NCBI GenBank assembly: GCA_032629725.1
Contig: JAFEVB010000026.1
Location: forward strand, 744,001 to 808,000
From: Gremmenia infestans
Lineage: Eukaryota; Ascomycota; Leotiomycetes; Helotiales; Hamatocanthoscyphaceae
DNA: 64,000 nt
Reading direction: 5' to 3'
The stretch's first letter is position 1; each line of letters starts with the position of its first letter. The notes beneath the pieces are model-generated. The model was not told where the DNA came from. It saw nothing but the letters and a program-made list of their open reading frames with translations, and made no database searches. Made by a program: the position numbers and the translations under genes. This document shows, piece by piece, positions 35,262-45,994 of the stretch.

Positions 35262-36609
35262 GGCTCTTCGTTCCGTAAAAATCATTAGATGTAAGATGTA
35301 TGGCGAAGCAGATTCCTGACTTACGCCGCACGTTGTACGAATATTCTCCACACTTTAGCTCCAGGGCCCCCCATAGAATTTCCTATGTTCCTGCTTTCTC
35401 ATTAATAGAATTCTAACATCGAGGATTTGCGTTATAGAGGTACTGAGAAATTAAGCTGGCTTGTACTCTCGTTTTGAATCGCCGTATCATATATATTTAG
35501 CCCTAGATTCGCCATGATTTGGATTCTACCTAATCTTCTGGGCAATAGCTAAGGTATCTATCACCTTACATCGTCTGCGCTGTGCTCGTGTTCGTGCTCG
35601 TGTCGTTCTTCTGGCAAGTGGCATTATATTTCCTTTCTGCTATCTATCTGTACCTCGAAACCTCATTTTCTTTTCAACATGCTTTTATTTCACAACGATT
35701 GGTTTTACTGCCACTGTAACCTCTTCACCTCTATAGTTCGTATGATGGGATATCTGGCACCTGCCTCGGCTTTAGGTAAAGAGAAGATAGAAGTTGGGTG
35801 GGTAGGTGGGAAGGAGTATGTATTATATGCGTGGGGGTGCTAGTTCGCGTATGTATGTATGTATGTATGTATGGTGCTGCTAGGGACATCCAAGACCGAA
35901 TTTCTTGTGTGGCATTATCTGAGAGGGGATCTTGGTTCGTATACCTAGTCTTTCGGTGGTGTCGAGTGATTCCATGGAGTGAAGGGCAAGGCAAGGTCAA
36001 TCTTTACCCCCTTGTTTTGTTTTCATTTTTGGCAAATACCCCCGAAGCCGACCTGTTGAACGCCACACCCTTTTCCGGTAGAAGTTTCTCTGCAATATAA
36101 GATTCTCATGTAGTCTTTAAATTCCAATGCAGGACAATATTATAGTGGTGTGTCTATGGAAATTTCACGTCGATGCTTTTACTTTTCGGTAAACCATGAA
36201 CATTCTCTTCCTCATCCGACTTTTGCGTATTTGAGTTTCTCTGTAGTTATGATACTTGCAATTTAACCTTTAAATATTAGTTGAAATATTTAAACGTAGT
36301 GGTACTTAGCGGGGAAAACGCCAGCCAGGGTCCGTTTGAAAAGAAGGCCTAGGTACTTACCTAACAGCTCCGGCCCCTGTTTACTACCTAGGTATGCAAA
36401 AGCACGTCGCATTCACGAAGAGAAGTCAGATGCCTCTAATAGATTAGGAACCTATATTAGGAACCATCGTCTCGAAATTTCGCATACTCCTCGAAGAATT
36501 CAGGCTCTAGCATAAACTTATGCCCCTTCTTAAATAAAAGACGACCGCGGAATAGTTTTATAGAGAAAAGTAGTATAGACGCTTATACCATGCATGTTAC
36601 TACCTTCAC
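35262..36609. other. Intergenic, about 1.35 kb, AT-rich
   Basis: Contains a (TATG)n microsatellite at 35849-35873. No gene-like frame was seen. Confidence 0.5.
35849..35873. repeat. (TATG)n microsatellite
   Basis: About six tandem copies of GTAT/TATG read directly. Confidence 0.9.
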
Positions 36610-36976
36610 GAAAGGTTTTTCCAATAGGAGAGCGCATTCGCAGCATCTTGATCGACATGCACAAGCCATTTTGCTGCACCGAGATGCACTCACTGCACAA
36701 GGATGTACATGGGCGGAGCACGGAGAAAGAACGTAAGAGACACCAGAGACATTCTCATGGAAGGTTCTCTTGTGTCAAAAAGCCACCCATCCAATACGTA
36801 TGCGATCTTTGCAAGAAAATATATAGCAGAGATGGCTCTTTAAACATGCATTAGCTAAGGGAGGGGGCACGCAAAGGAACGACCGTTTCTTTCACAGACA
36901 TGTGGCAAAGCGTTCGTTAGGAAGCACGAGTTAGACCGTTGTGAAAATATTCATAAAGGTAAAACTGTAGGGGCCA
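36610..36976 (+). pseudogene. Relic of a C2H2 zinc-finger protein
   Basis: A frame ending at 36855 reads HSHGRFSCVKKP, then YVCDLCKKIYSRDGSLNMH and a stop. A second frame after it reads RPFLSQTCGKAFVRKHELDR and CENIHKGK. Together these match two consecutive C2H2 fingers plus a leading Cys/His-rich part. In the second finger the first Cys is lost (PFLSQTC) and the first ligand His is replaced by Cys (LDRC). The internal stop, the frame change and the lost ligands show that it is decayed. No ATG-to-stop gene can be drawn. Confidence 0.65.
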
Positions 36977-38492
36977 ACTGTAGGGGCCTTGCAGATCGAT
37001 GCGTAGATAGATGGGAAGAGGTGTAGATTTAGTCTTGTGAGAAATACACCTAGGGGACAGGGACCTTTCATGTGATTAAGCTTCATCACGTGTAGCTTTA
37101 AGCTAGCACGTCACTCCATTTAAGGCTTGGGTATTCTAAATCTCTATAAAGATGGAATAAAAATACATGTATACTTTATTTTATTATAGGGAAATGACAT
37201 GCATGGAACTTGGCGGTTCACGTGATAGCCGGCATCGATGACACGGAGAAGGACTCAGATTGAGAAAAGATATAAACCTAAACAAGGAGGATCGAATTTG
37301 ACTTGGGCTTTTATTTATTTACCTAGCCACGTGTGACCGTACGTCATAATTCGGACAACAAAAGTCATACGATATCCAGGAATCACATGGTTGGTGCTGC
37401 TGTCTCCAGGAGTGAAAAAAGATCTCGGATGCTCTGAGAAGTGAAGCGAAAGGACGGGACGGAGAGGACCGACGCCGAATTGCCGACTCACTACTGGATC
37501 TTTGTCAGCGGTTTGCAGCCAGTCATATGATTGCATAATCTGAGGTACCGAGAAGCTTCTTCCCTCCAGACTCGGATGTTGCGGCAGCGGCCAAGCGGCT
37601 ACCTAGATGCCGAATTACTTCGTATATACGGTATCTACGGTCTACCCGTATCAGAGCCCTTTCTTATTCTGGTATAGACTATACCTACTTATGCGTAGAA
37701 ACATTTAAAGTTCTTCTCTTCTACGGCACTAGTAAGGGTAATTACTGTAACGTCTCCGTTTTGACCGATATGGTACCTTATGCTAAGCCGTGCCCGTGCC
37801 GTCCTGTGCGGCTTCGCCTTGTCAGTGTCAGGTGCTAGTCAAAATCAGACTCATCATACGCTCTCCGTACCTGTTGAGCCGTGTCTACGGAGTACTAGGT
37901 ACCTACCTGGTCGGCTCTTTACTCTACTCTCCCTAGGTACTTTGTACTTCGTACTCACCTACTCCCTAGTAGTACCTAGTACCTAGTACCTACCCTACCT
38001 ACTGTTTTCCATACCACGTTGCCCTCTTGCCCGTCTCGGCCCGCATCGCTGTCCTCGTCTGAATTTGAACCCGCCTGAACTTTCCAGGCCCTTCTTGTCG
38101 TCTCCATTTGATGATGCCCAGATCCGTGATTCCCTCGTTCGTTCCGTGATGGCCTTTTTTATACTTCCCAATCAAGATTGATATGGTCTACATAGCCTCG
38201 CCTCTAGCTGGTATAAATTCGTCATGTCTCTTCTCTCGGTATACTTACTGTACTTGTACTTGCGAAGTATGAAACATGTTATAAAAGTCTGGCACGGTAT
38301 ATTTGTTGCCACAAGACTATTCCTCCCTTCCCTGATCAGCCAATCGCGTTCGGCAATTCCATGAATGCTGAATCAAGTGGACCCAAGCTTGCCTTCTCAT
38401 CATTGGCCTGTCCACCGTTCTAGACTAGCCATTACCTGAACTAGTCCTGATCCGGACCCCGGTCCTGGTCCTGGTCTCGAACATCGGTGGCG
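36977..38492. other. Intergenic, about 1.5 kb
   Basis: Upstream region of the bZIP-like regulator. It has a stutter of GTACCTAGTACCTAGTACCTAC around 37970-37992 and an exact TACGGAGTA at 37886. The last 60 bases carry TCCTGGTCCTGGTC-type repeats just before the start codon. No gene-like frame. Confidence 0.5.
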
Positions 38493-40043
38493 ATGCCCCC
38501 CGGGCGTCGAAGATTCATCCTCACTTTAGAAGAGCGGAAAGCTATCAGGCGTCAGAAAGTCAGAGCCTATGTCCAAGCCTACAGGCAACGCAAGAAGGAG
38601 CAGGAAGCAAATCAGCCCCACTCACCAAATGGAAGCGATAGCAGCGCCTCGGAAGAACCAATATCACTGTTGTCTGAGACGTACAATGGTGGCTGGGAAA
38701 CTGAGCCAACGAGGGATATATTCCCTATTCCTGGACCTACTCTCAATAAGGAGGTCAAATTCCCCATCAATCTACCGTTCAAGATTACCCTGGGACCAAA
38801 TGATACCAATACCTTTATTGCTGTGTTCCCTGGCAACACCTCATCAATAACCGGCCAATCTTCGACAGATGGCCCGCGACAAATCAAAGTTGGAATCTAT
38901 TTTTCATTCTGGACAACCAGGTTTGCTTATGATATAGATTCGCCCGAAGGAGAGGTTCTGAACGATGCCATTGTCAGTATGGCTCTCCAACAAATCAGCC
39001 TCGACAAAGATGACCAGGATATGTCTGTTCGAGCCTTGGATCTCCAAACTAAATCTATGAGAAAACTGAGAGATGGCTTTGATGCGTATTTGCAGGATAC
39101 GGAATGTGGCAGCTTCTGTTTGCTCTCGGCGACAGCCCTGATCTTCGCTGCTTCAGAGCTCTTGGTCACCAAGTCTTGGCTCAACTTCTCAAAACATCTA
39201 TCTGGTGTCGGCGCTTTGATCGAGCACTCTGGACTAAACTCCCTCGACAGCGTTGCAGAGAAAGATAATTACTTTGGCTACCGTTCAGTACAAATCCTTT
39301 GGAGTCTTATGACTCGCAAGACCTCCTTCTTAGCCCAGCCGGAATGGTGTTACTTTCCAGGCCGTGAACAACACAAACTTGCGAACAACGCTTTTCAAAA
39401 ACTCGTTGACATTGCCTACCAAGTTCCAGCACACATGGTAGCCTTCGACGACTTTCAGGATCGGGCATTACCCTGGTTGGTTTCTGAGATGCATGATCTT
39501 CTCAAAATTGAGTCACAGTTGGACCAATGGAAATCCATATTACCAAAGGCATATTCTCAATCTCTATTTTCGACCATTCCCCCGGTATGGGAAGGATTGC
39601 ACTCTGAATCCATTGAGTTCTGCAATCCAGTGTCGGCAACTTGCTTCATATTCTTCGCAGGAGTGAAACTCACCGTTGAAGTTTTGTGGATGCAGCTTAT
39701 GCGAGAGGCCGCACAGCATAATCTGAGTCCTAATACAACGTTGATGGAAAAGGTCAGCGAATCTTTCAGCTGGGCTAGGACTGTCTGTCAATCCGTCGAG
39801 TACTTTTTCGCCCGTGAACGGAGGGTTGTAGGAAATGGACTCGTTTTGTACGCCTTCGCCGCCGCTTGGGATACGTTTTTAGAGTTGAGTCGGAATCATG
39901 ATATGGACCTGCAGATCGAGTTGAATTGGTGTAAGGAAACAGCGAAGAAGCTTGAAGATATGGAATCGGCAACGATGGGGGAACAGCAAAGAGGCATGGG
40001 GATGGTTCAGGTGTCACTGTCAAGATTCTTGAAACCACCCTAG
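38493..40043 (+). CDS. Fungal transcription-factor-domain protein with bZIP-like basic N-terminus
   Basis: A single-exon frame of 516 residues. The ATG at 38493 is in a short GC-rich context. Residues about 12-36 hold EERKAIRRQKVRAYVQAYRQ followed by RKKEQ, which resembles the basic contact region of AP-1/bZIP proteins (the ALxxY/FRxRK pattern). No heptad leucine zipper follows and no Zn2Cys6 cluster is present. From about residue 90 on, it resembles the fungal_trans_2/DUF3468 body of zinc-cluster regulators (GIYFSFWTTRFAYDIDSPEG, KHLSGVGALIEHSGL, QILWSLMTRKTSFLAQPEW). It probably acts in the nucleus. Its targets are unknown; its neighbours on both sides are relics, so context does not help. 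Confidence 0.85.
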   Translation: MPPGRRRFILTLEERKAIRRQKVRAYVQAYRQRKKEQEANQPHSPNGSDSSASEEPISLLSETYNGGWETEPTRDIFPIPGPTLNKEVKFPINLPFKITLGPNDTNTFIAVFPGNTSSITGQSSTDGPRQIKVGIYFSFWTTRFAYDIDSPEGEVLNDAIVSMALQQISLDKDDQDMSVRALDLQTKSMRKLRDGFDAYLQDTECGSFCLLSATALIFAASELLVTKSWLNFSKHLSGVGALIEHSGLNSLDSVAEKDNYFGYRSVQILWSLMTRKTSFLAQPEWCYFPGREQHKLANNAFQKLVDIAYQVPAHMVAFDDFQDRALPWLVSEMHDLLKIESQLDQWKSILPKAYSQSLFSTIPPVWEGLHSESIEFCNPVSATCFIFFAGVKLTVEVLWMQLMREAAQHNLSPNTTLMEKVSESFSWARTVCQSVEYFFARERRVVGNGLVLYAFAAAWDTFLELSRNHDMDLQIELNWCKETAKKLEDMESATMGEQQRGMGMVQVSLSRFLKPP

Positions 40044-40368
40044 CTGAGGAACGTTGGTGGACTTTTCGTTAAAATGGTTCAGGCAATGCATATGTTTCCA
40101 GTTTTATAGTTTTCAGCATTAGGCACAGTTGGGGATTGATCTTTTTTAAGTTTTGTTTTGGGAGCGGAAGTGTTTGATACCCTGTACACTGCTTTCAAGT
40201 ATTATAAATTCTTGTATACTTCCATTTCAGCATAGTCTGTAGAATTTATACCGTATTGGCGGTAATACGCTAGTTTAGGCTTATGTACCGATAAATAGAA
40301 AAACTAGATCGGGCGGTATAACTAAACGCTGATCCCTGAGTAAACAACACGTTATTTCATAAGCTCTT
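40044..40368. other. Intergenic, about 325 bases
   Basis: 3' region of the bZIP-like regulator gene, AT-rich. No feature seen. Confidence 0.4.
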
Positions 40369-41025
40369 GACTCGGATGATGATGATCTGGATTTGAACCC
40401 AAAGGCACGCCTTTTGCTGTCCCCTCGAGTTATTTCCCGAAGAATGTAAAGTTTACCCAGCTTGTCGCAAGTGACAGTGCGACTTTTGCGCTCATAACTT
40501 ACAGGTTCTGTCTACGGCTGGGGCGCATTCAGCGTTCGTTTTTCCCACCCCCATTTCACCATCCGACATACTAATACACTCGTTACAAAGGTAGCGACAG
40601 CGTAATAGGCTTCACCAAGCTTCCCATCATCCTCTCCCAAGAGCACAAAGGACCCAAAGAAATCCAACGACCCCCCATCCCCATCCCAGAATTGAAGAAC
40701 ATCACCGCGCTCGCCGCAGGAGGTAATCACTTCCTCGCGACTGACAAGACAGGCAACATATTCACCTGGAGCTGCGGCGAGCAAAACCAACTCAGCCGCC
40801 GCATCGTCTCCCGCCACCGCGCGCATGCCCTCCCTTGCTTGTCCCATCTCCATTCTCGCTGCCCCTGCTAAAACGCAAAATCAGATCAAAGCCATCGCAT
40901 GCATGCGCCTCCTTCCACAGATTTGCGGTCGAGTCGATAACCAGGACCGGGTGTTTAGCTGGAGAACGAGCAATCTCGGGTAGACGGGGGTTTTCGAAGG
41001 CGCTGGGGAGCCCAACGCTGTTGTT
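40369..41025 (+). pseudogene. Relic of an RCC1/Pim1-type Ran exchange factor
   Basis: Reading across frames gives DSDDDDLDLNPK; then AVPSSYFPKNVKFTQLVASD and SATFAL; then GSVYGWGAF; GSDSVIGFTKLPIIL; IPELKNITALAAGGNHFLAT and DKTGNIFTWSCGEQNQLSRR; PLLKRKIRSK; and DRVFSW, TGVFEGAGEPNAVV. This is the repeat order of the seven-bladed RCC1 propeller, chromatin-bound GEF for Ran. Frame changes, a stop (TAG at 40981) and the lack of both ends show a dead, partial copy. RCC1 is normally essential, so an intact copy is expected elsewhere in the genome. Open frames on the minus strand here are shadows. Confidence 0.8.
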
Positions 41026-41044
41026 AGTGTAGTGTAGTGTAGTG
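41024..41044. repeat. (GTGTA)n microsatellite
   Basis: About four tandem copies of TAGTG directly after the RCC1 relic. Confidence 0.85.
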
Positions 41045-41639
41045 AGCCGGTCGTTGTAGACGCGACGCTCTGAAGGGCGGGGCGTGGTTAAATAGTACTT
41101 CATCTCTAATTAAACGATCATTGGCAATACGAGTACGAATACCGAAACCCACGAAACGGGGCAGGAAGGTGGAATGGAATGGGGCGGGGCGTGTTTCTTC
41201 ATCGATGTTTGAAAGGAGCTAAAGGAGGGATGGCAGATTGTATGTACAACATGCATCAGCATCAGGATTAGCATTAGCATGACATACCGGCGTATATTCC
41301 CCGAGCGTTTTTGCGGTGATTTTCAAGATCTAGGGTATTGCTTCTACAGATACAATACCCTCTGTTCTAGTCTACTTACTACTTCAAACCCACCCCTCAG
41401 TCTCAGGAAACTATCACCAGCATTAAGCCATGACACGAGAAGCCCATAAGTCATAAGTCATATGTCATAAGTCAATACATTATCCGTCAATTATCTATAA
41501 CTACCAAAATTCCAGACGTTCATTCATTCATTCATTCATTCATTCTTTTCCTTTCAATACCCTCCATATCAAATATCACATGAGAAGCAGAAATCTATTC
41601 ATCTCATCCCTCCTTTGTAGCTTCTCGTCTCTTTACCTT
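41045..41639. other. Intergenic, about 600 bases
   Basis: Contains a (TTCA)n microsatellite at about 41519-41545 and a stutter of CATAAGTCATA words near 41445-41475. No gene-like frame. Confidence 0.5.
41519..41545. repeat. (TTCA)n microsatellite
   Basis: About six uninterrupted TTCA copies. Confidence 0.9.
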
Positions 41640-43777
41640 TTACCCCCCGCCATTCGCTCCATCCACTACACCAGGTGCAGCAAGAACATCCGCTGACACA
41701 GATTGAACGGTCCGCATAACCGTTACCGTTGTTATGACTGGCTGCAAAGTAGTGATATGCCTGAAAATATCGCGGGTTTGAGTGTGCATTTCTCGAGCCG
41801 GGGTCGGAAGAGGAATTAGACGAGGAGGAAAATTGGCAAGATCAGATGCGGGGTTGGTTGGAAGAATACTGCCAGGTGCAGCATTGGCAGAGGCCAAAAT
41901 GGCTGTGACTTGAGCCAGAATATCTCCTGAAAGCCCGCTGACTTTACCTAATGCAGAAACGACCTCTCCGACGATAGCATTTATCACATTGTTTCCTGTA
42001 ACACCGCCAGCAACACCGCTAACGGCACTGTTGACTTGGCTAATGGCCGAGGCGGCAGCGCTGAGGTCGAGGATGGAGGAGGTGGGTAATGCTCTGGATG
42101 TAACAGAAGGCAGGCTCAGTCCCAGGGCTGTCGCAATTGCGGAAAGATTTGGAGCACTCGTTTTGAAAGGAGCCGTGGCTGTGACTGATGCAGTGGAGTT
42201 TGAAACGCTGAAGGAGTGACTCTCAGCTTAAAATTTGACCAAGTTCATACCTAATGATGGGGCTGAATTTCTTAAGGTGGTCTGATGAAATGCAAGAACT
42301 TACAGAGTAACATTCCCAAGCAGACTAGCAACCGAGGTGACTGAGCTCAGATTGACAGATGAAGGACCTGGAATACAGAACCAATCCTGACTACAATGAG
42401 CACAAGCCCATCCGTATCCGCAAGGACAACTCTGTGCGGGAGTCTGTTGGGGTGGGCAGAAGTAATTATCGGGACATTCGGAGCATGAGTATCCCTCATT
42501 GGGACAAGGATGAGTACGTGATGGTATGATATCTGAGGTATCGGGAGTATAACTAGGAAGAGAACAATCCTCCTCTCTTTTGACAATGTCTCCGTTTGCG
42601 CAAGCTACAACAGAAGACGTGGGGGTAGGCAGTAATGTATCTAATGATGGACATATACTGAAAGTTTTATTAGTAGAGGTTCAGGGGCGTGGATTTGCAT
42701 ACGCACCTAATAGTTTCCGTACAAGTCACAGTATATACATCAGCAAAACTGAAAAACGTTGCCGTTTCCTCATACTTGGTCAAATGCCATCGTTCCGTGA
42801 CTGTGCAAGTTTCGGTTTGGGCTAGTGGGCACAATGTACAAGTGGTCGGCGGGGGGCATAGAGATCCAGCTGTACTCGTAGGGTTCGCAATGGTGGTGTC
42901 AAGCGAGGGAGCAGATGTGATATTTTGTTGTTGGGACGAGATGGTGGTCGAACTACTGTGAAGGGTACTTTGAGGAAGGAACTCTTGAGGCTCGCTCGTG
43001 GTGGTTGGTGTAGGAAGGTTCGAGAGGACTCCTGTATTCGAGGCACCTAATTTGCTTGCCAGGATGCTTCCTACAATACCCGTAGCATCGCTCACACTCG
43101 GGGTGGTTGGTGTAGGAAGGATCGAGAGGACTGATGCGCCTGCTACGCTTGCCAGGATGCTTCCCGCAATACCAGTAGCACCACTGACGCTCGCAGTGGT
43201 TGGTGTTGCAAGGACCGGAAGGACTCCGATATTCGACGCGCCCGATAAACTCGCCAAGATACTTCCCACAATACCCGCAGCATCGCTAACAAGAAAATCA
43301 ACGATGCCATCGCCTTGGCTCACGGCCACGTTCAGATCATGCAAGCGGGTCGCAGTAGGCACTACGGCTGTCAAACCAGAGGCAGCTGCCAGGACCGTTG
43401 AGACAAGAGGACTCGCGTCCGAAGCAGCTTGGGCTACGATGTTAGTCCCGTCGTTCAACAGAGCTCCTGCGATGTTCGAAATTGCTCCCAGTAGACCGTC
43501 GGCATTTGGCGATATGGCTTTCGCATCGGCTGTATCGTGTGCAGGCCTACCAACCAATCGTTAGAATCGTAGCTGGCTGGCAGCGAAATACTGGTACTTA
43601 CTTCCAAGGCAGATCGAAAGAGATTGTCGAGCCAGCTCGCTTGGAGAGTTTGACCCCATCTTTTCGGATCGCAAGGGCTTTGAAACTCTCCCCAACGCAA
43701 ACTACCGTGATCACTGAGAATACGATCAAGAGAGCAATCGCGAGGAGAGGGAAAAGGAAAGACCGTAGTGGGCGCAT
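41640..43777 (-). CDS. Secreted or membrane-anchored Ser/Thr-rich protein with internal repeats
   Basis: Four exons (43602-43777, 42707-43546, 42304-42657, 41640-42207) join in frame to 645 residues. Residues 1-27 (MRPLRSFLFPLLAIALLIVF...) form a signal peptide or signal anchor. Residues about 145-242 hold three degenerate tandem repeats of about 33 residues with the core GIVGSILAS...GAS...LPTPTT. A Ser/Thr-rich stretch follows, then a Cys-rich region after about residue 275 with CPPPTTCTLCPLAQTETC and, later, CPNEGYSCSECPDNYFC and CPCGYGWACSHCSQDWFC. The C-terminal third is Ala/Val/Ser-rich with no cysteine. There is no obvious GPI signal. I do not recognise the family; an extracellular, probably glycosylated surface protein is the natural reading. 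Confidence 0.8.
42997..43290 (-). repeat. Three coding tandem repeats of about 100 bp
   Basis: DNA for the three GIVGSILAS...LPTPTT units of the secreted protein. The units stay similar at the DNA level (GCCAGGATGCTTCC and GGTGGTTGGTGTAGGAAGG recur on the plus strand), suggesting fairly recent duplication. Confidence 0.85.
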
Positions 43778-44163
43778 TGTGTACCAAAAAGAGGGTGTTG
43801 AAGGAAAGGCAATTGTAGGGCAGGTCAAAATTGAGTGAAGTGGTTCCAAAAGGGAGATCAAAATTGAGGTTGTAGATTTCAAGAGAGGGACGAATGGAAG
43901 CAGCTTACTCTAGTTGGCATCTGAATCAGTTGCGCCTTCCACGATTATCACTTACCTTTACTAATGTACATTTCCCCCAAATTGGCAACCGCGCTGTGGT
44001 ATCGCGCCTTCTAATCTCAGGTTCACAAATCAAAACTCGAAGCCACAAAATGCGACTAATTTTGGAAAAAAGCTCCAATTCAATTAGACATAGCTACTGA
44101 ATCCAGCTCCGTTTTCATGCAATTCGCAAATAAAAATCTTCAACCCATACTAGATCCCACCAT
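43778..44163. other. Intergenic, about 390 bases
   Basis: Promoter of the repeat-bearing protein and 3' region of the ribosomal protein gene. No other feature. Confidence 0.4.
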
Positions 44164-45102
44164 CTAGTATCTCTTACCAGCACGCAGAGTATCTCCGAAC
44201 TCATCCAGAGGACTCCGGATGAGCTTAGTCTCCTTCCACAGGTTGGGGGTCAAGTATCCGTACGTGTTGCCGACAGCAACGAAAGTAGCCTTCAGGGTGT
44301 TCTCGAGAGTCTTGGTAGAACCGGAGGAGGAGGTGTAGATGTCGTCGACACCGGCAAGTTGGAGAAGACGCTTGACGGCTGGGGAGGCGACGAGACCGGT
44401 ACCACGGGGAGCTGGGATAAGCTGGGCAAAAGTTAGTTGGCTGCGAATAATCAGAAAACCACAGAACTTACTCTGACGGAAACGGAACCGCACTTTCCGC
44501 TCTCCTTGGTTGGCAGAGAGTGAGGAAGACCCAAGTTTGTACCCCAGTAACCTCTTCGGATTGGCAGAACGCTCAACTTGGCGATGATGATGGCGGCACG
44601 GATGGCAGTTGCGACTTCCTTGGAGGTCTTGATACCAAGACCAACATGTCCCTCGGAATCACCAATGACAACGATGGCCTTGAATCGGGTACGTTGACCG
44701 GCACGAGTTTGCTTCTGGACGGGCTTGATCTGTGTGTGATATACTCGTCAGTGAACTGCGATTCCACTCCCCAATCTGCGCACTTCGCCCATTTTCCCGA
44801 GGATCGCATACCTTCATAACCTCATCCTTGAGCTTTGGCAAGAACAAGTCCACAATCTGGTACTCCTTGATGGGCAGAGAGTGCAGGTAGATCTCCTCCA
44901 TCGACTTGACCTTTCCATCCTTGACGAGACGGCCAAGCTTGGTAACTGGTTGCCACTCCTTCTCCTCGTTCTTGTTGGCACCACGACGGGGTCCACGACG
45001 TCCACGTCCACGGCCTCGGTCTCCTCTGTCTCCTCCACGATCACCGCGCGATCCAAATCCACCACCGCGAGCAGCAGCTCCACCTCTGGGTGCGTCAGCC
45101 AT
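44164..45102 (-). CDS. RPS2: 40S ribosomal protein uS5 (S2)
   Basis: Small-subunit ribosomal protein that helps decoding accuracy. Three exons (44812-45102, 44472-44729, 44164-44421), all phase 0, join to 268 residues. The N-terminus is an RGG-type Arg/Gly-rich extension (residues about 5-40), as in eukaryotic S2, a known arginine-methylation type region. The S5 domain begins WQPVTKLGRLVKDGK and continues FKAIVVIGDSEGHVGLGIKT. Then come AIRAAIIIAKLSVLPIRRGY and SGKCGSVSVRLIPAPRGTG. The end KATFVAVGNTYGYLTPNLW is the S5 C-terminal domain. Length matches fungal RPS2. Expect strong, growth-linked expression. Confidence 0.97.
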
Positions 45103-45994
45103 GTTGAGTCGAATTGATTGAGGGGGATGGTTGTCAATTCGGAGAGTTTGGCGTTGGCTTTTCGAACTTTCGACGTTCCGGAAATGCGAAAAAAGATTTG
45201 TGGGAAGAGCTGCGTCGCTTCGCTACTATGCGCGACTAACCCTATTGGGCATGGAGGAAAATAATGGAGGGGTAGTCACGTGCATTCTTCCCATTTGGGA
45301 GATTTTCCTCTTCTCCTGCGTTACTCACTTATACAAGAGATATAATGATGAATCAGGTACCTCGTAATGTCTTCGTACGCAAAATTATATCATATTTTGA
45401 AATATGCTTCCGCACCTTCGAAAGCAAAGGCACATATACAGTCATGAACAGCAGATAAATCCCTATTTTTTACATTCCATCACCTCCAAACGCCACGCCT
45501 CCCATTCTCATGATGCACTGCACTGCTATTTACCCCCAGTGCCCGGTCCGGATACAGCCTCACTTGAACTCCCCATCCCTAGTCATACAAGGTGACCAAA
45601 CCATGAAAGCCCTACTCCGTCCCCCAGATCTTCCTGATGTGAGAAAGAAGACCTCCGTCTGGAACGCCTAGTACCATCAATTTGGCCCGCAAATTGGCTC
45701 GTAAATGTAAGACCGATGCTGATAGCGGCGTCGAAGCGTCAACGATGCTGCATATCGACATGGTTGCATCGCCTTTTAGCCCTCATCATCACACTTCCTT
45801 TTTTTATCTCGCCAGCCTCGTGACAATCCTGCGGATACGCATATGCAAATGCGAGTGCAAGTGCAAGTGCGGCAGCAACTCTCATGGATCCTTTTCCCAA
45901 GATGCATGGCCGGTATTAAGGGGCGGTTTGTTCTGTGTTCCGTTTCACCATACCATACTCCCAAAATTCTCACTATCCTAAGAAGACTATGTCA
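45103..45994. other. Intergenic, about 890 bases
   Basis: Promoter of RPS2 and 3' region of the next Zn2Cys6 gene. Contains a GTGCAAGTGC stutter near 45845-45872. No gene-like frame. Confidence 0.45.

Noticed and set aside
40385..40470. tRNA-like T-arm word (GGATTTGAACCC on the plus strand)
   Set aside because: The T-stem has a mismatch and no matching acceptor or anticodon arms can be drawn. The bases read as codons of the RCC1 relic.
40512..41103. Minus-strand frames of 103 and 113 codons
   Set aside because: They are antisense to the RCC1 relic; the plus strand carries the recognisable sequence.
42998..43564. 188-codon plus-strand frame
   Set aside because: Antisense shadow of the repeat-bearing exon of the secreted protein.
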